DNA from: Fibrobacterota bacterium
GTDB taxonomy: Bacteria > Fibrobacterota > Chitinivibrionia > Chitinivibrionales > Chitinispirillaceae
Reading direction: 5' to 3'
Length of the DNA: 15,037 bases
NCBI GenBank assembly: GCA_023459055.1
Contig: JAEWVR010000021.1
Coordinates: 1-15,037, forward strand
Shown piece after piece: positions 7,894 through 14,200 of the stretch (positions within the stretch are counted from its first letter, which is position 1; each line of letters opens with the position of its first letter). A program made the translations under genes and the position numbers. The notes under the pieces were generated by a model that was not told the origin of the DNA, made no database searches, and was given only the letters and a program-made list of their open reading frames with translations.

Positions 7894-7935
7894 TCTATGA
7901 TTATATAAAGGCGGCGGGTTGGATTCAATTCCTTT
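7605..7935. repeat. Duplicated segment B, also at 13510-13831
   Basis: This segment, covering the promoter and the first ~95 codons of the helicase fusion, recurs at 13510-13831 with scattered substitutions and a 9-bp deletion (three codons, PIK-like region). To the right of 7935 the loci are unrelated. Together with segment A it defines the borders of a ~5.9-kb cassette (2041-7935) present twice, the second time with its middle lost. Confidence 0.9.
7900..7928 (-). promoter_or_regulatory. Sigma70-type promoter of the helicase fusion, likely leaderless mRNA
   Basis: On the minus strand TTGAAT (7923-7928) and TATAAT (7900-7905) are separated by exactly 17 bases, and TATAAT is followed after six bases by the ATG at 7891-7893. 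Transcription would begin at or within a base or two of the start codon, leaving no room for a ribosome binding site. The same elements and spacings (TTGAAT, 17, TATAAT, 6, ATG) are kept in the duplicate at 13796-13824 while the spacer has mutated, which supports function. Confidence 0.75.
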
Positions 7936-8316
7936 ACAGATTTTCTTAATTGGTTGCAACGGATTACGGGTATGTTGCTCTCAAGCGCTGTGAGGGCGGA
8001 TTACATGTTGCGTTGTCACATTCGTTTTCGCAAATTGTCCGAACTGTGATTTGTATGATTTTTTTGATAGAGATGATTTTTTGAATTTTAAAATGTGCGA
8101 TATTTACAAATGTGAAATAGTCCTGATGAGATGTTCTTTTTGTTTAGATTTCAATTCTGAGTAATTCCTACGCCTTTTGTTAATTAATTATGCGTTTATC
8201 GTTCAATAATCTGAACCGCGAAAATTTTTCCTATTGACTAAACTTATATTTTAGTATGCATTTGTGTAGTAGTAAAACGGGCTATGTCAAGTCAAATCGT
8301 ACGCATACACTAGTCT
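7936..8316. other. Intergenic spacer with a 9-nt periodic repeat
   Basis: No credible gene here. From TTGTCCGAAC near 8036 to about 8083 the sequence has a 9-base period: TGATTTGTA, TGATTTTTT, TGATAGAGA, TGATTTTTT. A sister copy is at 12981-13030 behind the same GTCCGAAC lead-in. The rest is AT-rich without clear promoters or terminators; no terminator is seen after the lyase gene that ends at 8317. Confidence 0.6.
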
Positions 8317-9978
8317 CTACTTTACGTTTACTCTTTGTATTGTATGTTCGCATCGCACCAAGTAAACTCCAGGAATCTTGAATTTTTTCTGCAAAGCATC
8401 GGCTATGTTTCCACTACGCAGCAGTTCTGCCTGCAAGGTTCCCAAGTAGCGTCCTTGCATGTCAAACACGCTTGTAGAACTTGACTTTTCTGCAAATATT
8501 TCAAGATTCTTTACAATAGACGATGTTCCGTTTGCGGAACCGGATGAATATTCATACGCTCCCAAGTCTGGAGCGTTCCCGGCAAACGGTGCCCCGACAT
8601 CCACCCCATTGTCAATGGCGCGACTGTCTGCCTTAAGTTTCAGGAAGTCTACCTCTGGAAGACTGCCATCGGGCTTGCGCGGGCCTAGCACCCCCGCTAT
8701 CGTCGAGAGATCCTCACCCGTAATGGTCATGCTCGGGTCATCGACGCTCAAAAAATCCGATTCAGTCAAATCAAGATTCAGGTTCCAGGTATTGTTTTCA
8801 CCAGCCGTGCATTCTACGGTCTGAGAAAGGTTTTCACCAACCGAGCATTTCCCGATTTGGGAAAGCGAGTTCGGGTAGGCAATGTTGTTTTTCAGCACGT
8901 GGGCTTTTTCACCCGTCAACACGGCAACATCAGCGGTACGGGTACCCGAAGCATCATAGGTCGTAGACGCCATATTAAAGGAACGATCACCATTTTTGTA
9001 GGAGGTATTGTTGTACCATATGCTACCGACGCTGGTGTAGTTTGCATAAAAGCCGGAGGCCTTGTTTTTCCAGGCGACGCAATACTTGATGGAATGGCGC
9101 CCCTTGCCCATCGTGCTTTCCCCCATCTTGAAACCGCCACCATTTCCGTTTATCGGTGATTTGGTTCCGAAATCGCTGTAGCCACTCCCCATGGCATAAC
9201 TTTTCTCCACAACTACGGGGAATTCCTGATTAATAAAATCATAACCATCATCGCTGTTCCACCAGGAACGGCACCCGAAGAACTTGGTGGTATCACCACT
9301 CTCCTGGTAATGCACGCCGAAACCATCGGCATTTTCACCATCGCCCTGGCGCCCGGTGGGATCGTAGTTGTCGTGGGCATCGCAGTTCAAGAAATAATGA
9401 CCGCCGCCGTTAGCACGCCCGTCGTTGACGAAGAATCCTGGACCGCTGTTGTGGTGACTGTCAATTTGCTCCAGGAAGATATGCTTGCTATAAAGAATAT
9501 AAATACCAGAATTTGAATTATGCTTCATGGGAACGCCGCGAACTTCGAACCCTTTCAAATGCAGGTATTTCGCTTCGATCACAATTGGCGAGGTGTACAT
9601 GACGCTATCAACCGAACCATCATGATCGTAAGCAACCCCAATCAGGAGATTACTTCCGTCAAAAATCGGCCGTTCGCCTGGATATGCAAGGTAATGAATA
9701 CGATTATCATCGCTTTCGCCGCTGGCGGTCAGGTGAATGCCCGCCGTCATTTGGTAGCTCTTGACATAAACCGTATCTCGCAGGTAATAGACACCGCCAC
9801 GAATCCACACGGTATCGCCCGGAGTCACAACGGCATTCGCCTTATTGAGAGATGCAAAGGGCTTTGCCATTGAACCTGCATTGCCATCGTTTCCGTCGGT
9901 GGACACATAATAGACTGAACCAAATGCCTGGGCAGCCAACAAGGCAAATAGTAACGCAAACAAGAACTTCTTACACAT
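8317..9978 (-). CDS. Secreted pectate lyase, PL9-like, with C-terminal sorting tail
   Basis: A 553-residue right-handed beta-helix enzyme that should cleave polygalacturonate by calcium-dependent beta-elimination outside the cell. Residues 1-20 are a signal peptide (KKFLFALLFALLAAQAFG). The PL9 active site is recognisable: calcium-binding D218 in ENADGF, D243, D244 and D247 in NSDDGYDF, and catalytic K284 in GGGFKMG. Their spacing closely matches that of the characterised PL9 enzyme Pel9A (D209, D233, D234, D237, K273). Residues about 500-553 form a tail with VFDMQGRYLGTL and PGVYLVR, like the C-terminal sorting domains of Fibrobacter and T9SS proteins. ATG 9976-9978 was chosen over an upstream TTG because GGAGGTGA sits just before it. 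The gene is more G+C-rich than its neighbours, and lies beside IS91 debris, suggesting either a resident gene in a foreign island or acquisition. TATATTAT about 20 bp upstream may be part of its promoter. Confidence 0.9.
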   Translation of the reverse strand: MCKKFLFALLFALLAAQAFGSVYYVSTDGNDGNAGSMAKPFASLNKANAVVTPGDTVWIRGGVYYLRDTVYVKSYQMTAGIHLTASGESDDNRIHYLAYPGERPIFDGSNLLIGVAYDHDGSVDSVMYTSPIVIEAKYLHLKGFEVRGVPMKHNSNSGIYILYSKHIFLEQIDSHHNSGPGFFVNDGRANGGGHYFLNCDAHDNYDPTGRQGDGENADGFGVHYQESGDTTKFFGCRSWWNSDDGYDFINQEFPVVVEKSYAMGSGYSDFGTKSPINGNGGGFKMGESTMGKGRHSIKYCVAWKNKASGFYANYTSVGSIWYNNTSYKNGDRSFNMASTTYDASGTRTADVAVLTGEKAHVLKNNIAYPNSLSQIGKCSVGENLSQTVECTAGENNTWNLNLDLTESDFLSVDDPSMTITGEDLSTIAGVLGPRKPDGSLPEVDFLKLKADSRAIDNGVDVGAPFAGNAPDLGAYEYSSGSANGTSSIVKNLEIFAEKSSSTSVFDMQGRYLGTLQAELLRSGNIADALQKKFKIPGVYLVRCEHTIQRVNVK

Positions 9979-10041
9979 AATCACCTCCAATAACTACCGA
10001 TAATATACCCTAAAAAGGATTTTTTTTGCATCTTCCCCAAC

Positions 10042-10071
10042 AAAAAAAGACCAGCCTTAAAACCGATCTTT
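10042..10071 (-). terminator. Minus-strand intrinsic terminator upstream of the lyase
   Basis: Read on the minus strand, AAAGATCGGTT (10061-10071) pairs along its whole length with GGCTGGTCTTT (10046-10056), counting G-U pairs, around a TTAA loop. It is followed by a seven-T run (10042-10048). As DNA the two arms match poorly, but as minus-strand RNA all 11 positions pair, so the signal is strand-specific. It would stop transcription arriving from the transposon remnant before the lyase promoter. Confidence 0.65.
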
Positions 10072-10103
10072 GAACGAAGTCGTTCTCTGCACGGATACAG
10101 CGT

Positions 10104-10409
10104 TCAGCTATGGGTTTTCAATACCTGACGGATAAACAGAATGGTGCCAGAAACAATATAGAAGATGGCTGATTTGCCATGCAAACGCAGGATTTTACAA
10201 CCGAAGTACCGTATTCTTACAAAACCTTTTGGTAGTACATGAAGAAGAAACCGTCGAATGATATAAAAGGTCTTCAGCGCGCCAATGGTGAGGTTGATCG
10301 TGGTGGGGGCATATTTCCTGTCCTTAGTAAGATGAAGCAGGTACGCCTGGATCTGATCCCCGGTCAGAATCAAAGGAGTTTTCCTGAAGTAGCGGGTGAT
10401 TCCCTTCAC
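10104..10409 (-). pseudogene. IS91-type element scar: integrase N-part fused to transposase piece
   Basis: Residues 1-49 (KGITRYFRKTPLILTGDQIQ, then LLHLTKDRKYAPTTINLTI, GALKTFY) match the N-terminal SAM-like domain of the tyrosine recombinase that accompanies IS91-family elements. Residues 51-70 (IRRFLLHVLPKGFVRIRYFG) are a signature stretch of IS91/IS801-type Y2 transposases. The integrase catalytic domain and most of the transposase are absent, so a deletion has joined two adjacent genes. The first codon is GTG in an abrupt context and the true integrase start is missing or lies in another frame (an ATG at 10438-10440 opens MLKKFHQKLF). Not functional. Confidence 0.75.
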
Positions 10410-10657
10410 GAAAAAGCTTCTGGTGAAATTTTTTCAACATTTCCATTTTTATCCAAAACATTCAGAAAGTTCCTGTGTATATGAAATAACAATCCTTCTG
10501 GATCATAATTTGTAGCATCAATGAAATAAGAATCACAAAAATCCATAAAACGCGGTACCATTTCTCTAAAAGATTGACAAACGTTTACTTTTAAAGAAAA
10601 TCCTTTTTTTGGGGGGGTTTCATAAACATCCTGAATAGATGTACAAAACCCACAGTA
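10406..10657 (-). pseudogene. Unrecognised ORF fragment without a proper start
   Basis: An 83-codon open frame on the minus strand from the TAA at 10658-10660 to TGA at 10406-10408. It contains SIQDVYETPPKKGFSLKV and RFMDFCDSYFIDATNYDPEG, protein-like in composition. The only ATG (10559-10561, MVPRF) is internal and would give 51 residues. A C7A7 homopolymer pair at about 10607-10620 lies within it and is a natural slippage site: one base change would link it to an ATG upstream in another frame. The stop overlaps the GTG of the IS91 scar. I cannot name it; it may be the tail of a gene cut by the element. Confidence 0.35.
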
Positions 10658-10661
10658 TTAC

Positions 10662-11127
10662 AAATGTTAACTTATTGATAAATATAAATTATTTTTTTTG
10701 CTTTTTGCCATTTTCAATTCAACAAAGTAGAACTAAATAACACGGGTATTCACCACTATTCTTCTATTCGTTTAAGAATCTTAGAAAACAAAACTTAAAT
10801 GCAGGACTAACACGAAGTAGTACTTTTGGTAAATCGCCTTTTGTTAATTTATTTTCATTTGATTGCTTCATTTGGTTTTTTCTTTTTCAGCACGTATAAT
10901 CTGGTTTGCACTTTTTCAAATTCGCTATCACGAATTCCTTAAACAGGCTTTTTACTAAGAATAAAAAACCATCAAAATTTAAATATCTCAATTCGCAAAT
11001 CGTGAGGATACTTTTGAAACCTGAACTTAAGTTCAAGGCAACGAGTCTATCTTTTATTTTACACTATTTTGTTAAGGGCACCCGTGCGTTAATGCTCCTA
11101 CCATAATTCTCATCTTATCAGCCACCT
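10662..11127. other. AT-rich non-coding stretch with a perfect palindrome
   Basis: No convincing gene on either strand. The only clear structure is the 14-bp perfect palindrome TGAACTTAAGTTCA at 11022-11035, which is of a size and type used by dimeric repressors, though nothing nearby identifies one. No clear terminator follows the 574-residue gene. Confidence 0.5.
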
Positions 11128-12852
11128 CTACCGTCCCTCATTCCATTTGTTAAAATCCTGGTTTACTATATCATTTACCTGTTTATCATTTAGCTCAGGA
11201 TCTGGATACGCATCAGCAACAAGCCATAAGCCATCTCTTTTTATACATATTATTTCAAATGCCCACCCTTTTCTCATTTCGCCATTACTTCTTGCAGCCA
11301 CTATGATATGCTGAACATGGAGCTTTCCCTCTGCATTTGCTTCTAATGCACCAGGTTTCCTATGAGTAGAACCGATCTCTATATTTTCATCTACACCAAA
11401 TAGTTTTTTTCTGAGTTTTCTGGCATCTTTTACTGAATTTTTCTTACGTGTTGTATTGTACAGATCTGTAAGATCTCCCCTTGCTACTGCCATAATGTAA
11501 TTATCTGCTGCAACTCCAGGTCCATATCTGCCACCCGTTCGTTCCTTCGGTAATTCTGAAACAAAAGATATTCTATAATGTATTGGTTCTTCACTTTCTG
11601 TGTGGATTTGCAGAAAGGCTTTTTCTACTCTCCATCTGATAGCTAAATCGGATGGTGATAAGGTTGAGATTTCAATCAGGTCTGCTCCATTTTCCGGTTT
11701 TCCATAACTGGAACGCGAACCTCCCAAACCCCATTTTTGTCCTTCCTTATATGGCGCATCGACAAGTAACAATGGGCCAGTACTTCCAATACGTACAAAA
11801 CCCGTACCATCCTTTGCATAGAGTACATACCAATGGTCTTTTGCTTTTGTAATAATCTTATCAATTGGTTTCGTTTCGATTCTGAGTGGTTGTGCATTGA
11901 TTAAAATTTGATGATCAATTTCGACGCTATTATTTTCATCTGCATTAAATAGTCTTCTCCCTATCTCAATATATTTCTCTGGTTTATGAACCTTGAGATC
12001 CTGTTTGCTCATATTTTGAGGAATAATGGCTTTATCTGCGGCTACAAGCAAATTATTCCACCAGGAACTTACAACAGAATCAGTTATCACCGGATCTTTA
12101 TTACCTGACATCTCATGTTGTTTCCATAGGTGCTCGGTCGCCAATTCCCTGAGGTTTGCAAGAGAATCATTTACCCTTGTTTTTTCTGCCCATAACGAAT
12201 CACTTCGTCTAAGTGTTTCTGCTATACGTGCTTTAATACTTTTAAAAGTTTCTTTACTTGTCGAAAGTTTTGTGAAGTCAGTAATGTCTGGTGATGGTGT
12301 GAAGCCTAAATAGAATTTTCCAATAATTGTAAGATTGGATTCCTCTTTCTCTGGAACATCGAAGCAAAGAGTATTCTCGTACGGTTCAGATATATATATG
12401 AGCCGTGGGTGAAAGCCTTTACTTTCTGGCCAGGCTTTTTTTATCAGATCCCAGGATTGAATAAGCGTTTTTAGTGAAAAGATACCAGCAGACCATTTTT
12501 CATTAGTTTCAAAACCTTTACCTATTACCATGACTGTTTGCATTAATTCACCATCAACATACAGCGGAACATACCAACGAGCTGGTTTTATTAATGAGTC
12601 TACTGCGATCTCGTCATCCGCCTCTTCGAAATCTATTTGACTTATGGAATACATTTGAAATGGCTCTCCAGGTTTTATTTCGTTTAATGTAGTTGTTGAA
12701 TCAAAACCCCAGGAAACCTTATTTAAATCGAAATGTTGAAAAACACTCTTACCCGACAATGCATCTGAAATCGCCTGCTGTATTTCTGATGGAACACTTG
12801 CAGCATATATACCCTGCAAAAGAAAAAGTATGGCTAATAAAATTCTAATCAT
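11128..12852 (-). CDS. Secreted or periplasmic protein of unknown function
   Basis: A 574-residue protein I do not recognise. Residues 1-17 (MIRILLAILFLLQGIYA) form a signal peptide, probably cleaved after A17 or A18, with no lipobox cysteine, so it is exported in soluble or surface form. Residues about 205-250 are a long charged helix (FKSIKARIAETLRRSDSLWA onward) that could form a coiled coil. The middle part (about 335-410) is beta-rich with DGTGFVRIGSTGPLLLVDAP and a glycine/serine loop (WGLGGSRSSYGKPENGAD). The C-terminus has an NTF2/DUF4440-like feel: WAFEIICIKRDGLWLVADAY, where a small domain ends in a dW.v.d strand pattern (tentative). ATG 12850-12852 is preceded by GAGGTG at good spacing, and TATAAA lies upstream. 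Internal features give no catalytic motif. It stands alone, flanked by repeats. Confidence 0.7.
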   Translation of the reverse strand: MIRILLAILFLLQGIYAASVPSEIQQAISDALSGKSVFQHFDLNKVSWGFDSTTTLNEIKPGEPFQMYSISQIDFEEADDEIAVDSLIKPARWYVPLYVDGELMQTVMVIGKGFETNEKWSAGIFSLKTLIQSWDLIKKAWPESKGFHPRLIYISEPYENTLCFDVPEKEESNLTIIGKFYLGFTPSPDITDFTKLSTSKETFKSIKARIAETLRRSDSLWAEKTRVNDSLANLRELATEHLWKQHEMSGNKDPVITDSVVSSWWNNLLVAADKAIIPQNMSKQDLKVHKPEKYIEIGRRLFNADENNSVEIDHQILINAQPLRIETKPIDKIITKAKDHWYVLYAKDGTGFVRIGSTGPLLLVDAPYKEGQKWGLGGSRSSYGKPENGADLIEISTLSPSDLAIRWRVEKAFLQIHTESEEPIHYRISFVSELPKERTGGRYGPGVAADNYIMAVARGDLTDLYNTTRKKNSVKDARKLRKKLFGVDENIEIGSTHRKPGALEANAEGKLHVQHIIVAARSNGEMRKGWAFEIICIKRDGLWLVADAYPDPELNDKQVNDIVNQDFNKWNEGR

Positions 12853-12900
12853 TTAAGCACCTCATATTCATCAATTTTATAATGATCTTCACAATGTGTC

Positions 12901-13030
12901 AGTATTGTCAAATTTTACCTGATAGTCAAAACCTCTCATAGATACTGAATTCTGGCTGCTGGTTTCAGTATTCTTTATTTGTCCGAACCGTGATTTGTAT
13001 GATTTCTGTGATAGACAGGATTCATGATTC
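12901..13030. repeat. Composite intergenic repeat, copy 1
   Basis: Block A (12901-12931, ending ACCTGATAGTCAAAA) recurs at 14201-14231. After a variable core follows block B, TATTTGTCCG (12976-12985), which recurs at 14254-14263. Here block B continues with GAAC and the 9-base periodic series TGATTTGTA, TGATTTCTG, TGATAGACA, also present at 8036-8083. The core of this copy holds an 8-bp inverted repeat, ATACTGAA (12942-12949) and TTCAGTAT (12964-12971). It lies upstream of the 574-residue gene, and block A contains TTGACT/TTGACA on the minus strand that could serve as -35 elements. Confidence 0.7.
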
Positions 13031-13039
13031 CTTCATTTC

Positions 13040-13339
13040 TCATTGTGTCCACTCCCCTATTCCAGCATCGTAAACTTCCCGCTGAAGCGCGATCGATAAT
13101 TTCGCACAGAACTTAATAATCCAGCCGATCCATAGGACTTCATCGACACAACCAGTGACCACAAGACCTCCGGATTGAAATTCGGCATAAATATAAGGGG
13201 AATCCGGACTGTTTCCATACCAGAAATATCCATTATTCGCAGCGAGCCAGCCATCCATAGAGGTAAATACCCCCAGAATTAGTTCCTTTTCTTCATTGGA
13301 TATCACTGACGGTATGTTAAGTGTGATTGATTGTTCCAT
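13040..13339 (-). CDS. Small unknown protein following the decayed cassette
   Basis: A 99-residue acidic protein, no signal peptide or membrane helix long enough to be sure, although VLWIGWIIKFCAKLSIAL is hydrophobic. Tryptophan- and tyrosine-rich (WLAANNGYFWYGNSPDSPYI, then AEFQSGGLVVTG), ending ALQREVYDAGIGEWTQ. I do not recognise the family; size and acidity would suit an immunity- or adaptor-like protein, but that is speculation. ATG 13337-13339 follows the leader CGGAAAAAATC, which is the same DNA that precedes the 21-codon ORF after the intact HNH gene. So this gene borrows the 3' leader of the cassette. It lies directly downstream of the HNH remnant on the same strand and would be read from the retained cassette promoter. 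Confidence 0.6.
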   Translation of the reverse strand: MEQSITLNIPSVISNEEKELILGVFTSMDGWLAANNGYFWYGNSPDSPYIYAEFQSGGLVVTGCVDEVLWIGWIIKFCAKLSIALQREVYDAGIGEWTQ

Positions 13340-13789
13340 GATTTTTTCCGTTGCGATTTAATCTTTCTTTTAATCCGGTGTCAAATCATAAATATACTCA
13401 TTGTGATAATCTAAAAATTGTTTTGTTTCAGACGGAATTTCTCTAAGACGCAGATTTGTTGTGACACCAATTCTATTTTAATCCTGTTGTTCAATTTTAT
13501 TCGAAAGCATTAATAATGCATGATACAGAAAAAGCAATGGGGAAAGGAACAAAGTATCAATGTTGTTTGCCGGATCTATCCCTGCATTATTCAGCGCTTG
13601 TCCGATATACTTTGTGACATGGTTGAGTATGTTGTGACCGCAGACGAATTGTGTTCCATTAAGAAACGAAATAAATTCAGGTACCAAAGCCTTATGAAAA
13701 ACAGCTCCGTTATTGCTGACCCCTCCAATATCCAGAATTTTCCCGTTATTTGGCTCAATTTCAGTATCGATGAATGCGATTGGTTTCAT
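13340..13789 (-). pseudogene. Decayed second copy of the helicase fusion + HNH cassette
   Basis: From ATG 13787-13789 the frame reads as the start of the exonuclease-RecQ-UvrD fusion (MKPIAFIDTEIEPN..., GHNILNHVTKYIGQALNNAG, DTLFLSPLLF) for about 92 codons. It then switches in frame to the HNH C-terminus (MLSNKIEQQD) and hits TAA at 13478-13480, where the intact gene has tryptophan. Beyond the stop the HNH tail is still readable (NLRLREIP, FLDYHNEYIYDL) to about 13370. The joint is TTA at 13510-13512, shared by both parent positions (2216-2218 and 7605-7607), so about 5.4 kb was lost by microhomology deletion. The exonuclease aspartate D58 is now valine (NHVTKY) and three codons are missing. 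Not functional, though a 103-residue peptide could still be made. Confidence 0.93.
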
Positions 13790-13795
13790 TTTATG

Positions 13796-13824
13796 ATTAT
13801 ATAAAGGCAGCGGGTGGGATTCAA
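13796..13824 (-). promoter_or_regulatory. Retained cassette promoter of the decayed copy
   Basis: TTGAAT (13819-13824), 17-base spacer, TATAAT (13796-13801), six bases, ATG (13787-13789): the same layout as in front of the intact fusion, with changes only in the spacer and the six-base gap. It may now drive the 99-residue gene downstream. Confidence 0.7.
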
Positions 13825-13831
13825 TTTCTTT

Positions 13832-14200
13832 CATGATGTACCAGTTCCTGCCATTTTTGCTATCGTAAAGCATGGAGCTTCTCCCCCTGCAACCCCGACC
13901 AGCCCTTTTTTTCAATCGCCCAAAAAAGGCTGGACAAAAAAGGGCTCTTTTTCAAAAGAGGATTCTGTCCTACCGACGCGCTTTCAAAACTCGCTTATTG
14001 TATGCAAAAATCTGCTTTACCAGTCACTCGTTACGCGTCACCAGTCACTGCGCCTTGCGCATCCAACGCTCAAACAGTTGAAATCGCTTTCTTATTGTTA
14101 AGACAGTTTGAAAACGTGCGGTGGTATGCGGATTGTAACAATGTTTTTAATATTGTCAAGGTGCAGAGATTTGCGCGTGAATTCAAACTGTTGAAATAAT
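13832..14200. other. Gene-free stretch with nested hairpins
   Basis: No convincing gene. CCAGCCCTTTTTTT (13899-13912) can pair with AAAAAAGGCTGG (13922-13933, one bulge) or, as AGCCCTTTTTT, perfectly with AAAAAAGGGCT (13936-13946). Right behind, CTCTTTT (13945-13951) and AAAAGAG (13954-13960) form a tight 7-bp hairpin overlapping the second partner. Mutually exclusive pairings of this kind resemble attenuators, but no gene is clearly downstream. CAGTTTGAA (about 14104) and TTCAAACTG (about 14182) form a wider inverted pair. Confidence 0.55.
14020..14047. repeat. Four-unit degenerate heptamer array
   Basis: Units of seven bases: CCAGTCA, CTCGTTA, CGCGTCA, CCAGTCA (14020-14047). The unit consensus is roughly CNNGTCA. 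It resembles in period, though not in sequence, the CTACTTG array at 14234-14252. Confidence 0.65.

Noticed and set aside
7894..7959. Longer helicase fusion starting near 7959 (22 more residues)
   Set aside because: The extension covers the TTGAAT/TATAAT promoter, and its sequence is not conserved in the duplicate beyond the promoter; ATG 7891-7893 precedes the exonuclease motif at the usual distance.
8459..9873. Several plus-strand ORFs opposite the lyase gene
   Set aside because: They are antisense shadows of a G+C-rich coding region with few stops; the minus frame has signal peptide, active site and ribosome binding site.
9979..9990. TTG start adding four residues to the lyase
   Set aside because: This TTG overlaps the GGAGGTGA ribosome binding site of the ATG at 9976-9978, which also gives a proper signal peptide.
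10906..11106. 66-codon plus-strand ORF in the AT-rich stretch
   Set aside because: Low-complexity composition, no ribosome binding site, no recognisable domain.
12942..12971. 8-bp hairpin as a terminator for the 99-residue gene
   Set aside because: A 14-base loop, AT-rich stem and no U run on the relevant (minus) strand make termination unlikely; treated as part of the composite repeat.
13340..13830. Diversity-generating or assembly-type duplication
   Set aside because: No reverse transcriptase is present, substitutions are not confined to adenines, and the copy has a large deletion plus divergence, so ordinary duplication and decay explain it.
14002..14199. 66-codon plus-strand ORF ending RFAREFKLLK
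   Set aside because: Its first third is the heptamer array, there is no ribosome binding site, and no family is recognisable; likely chance.
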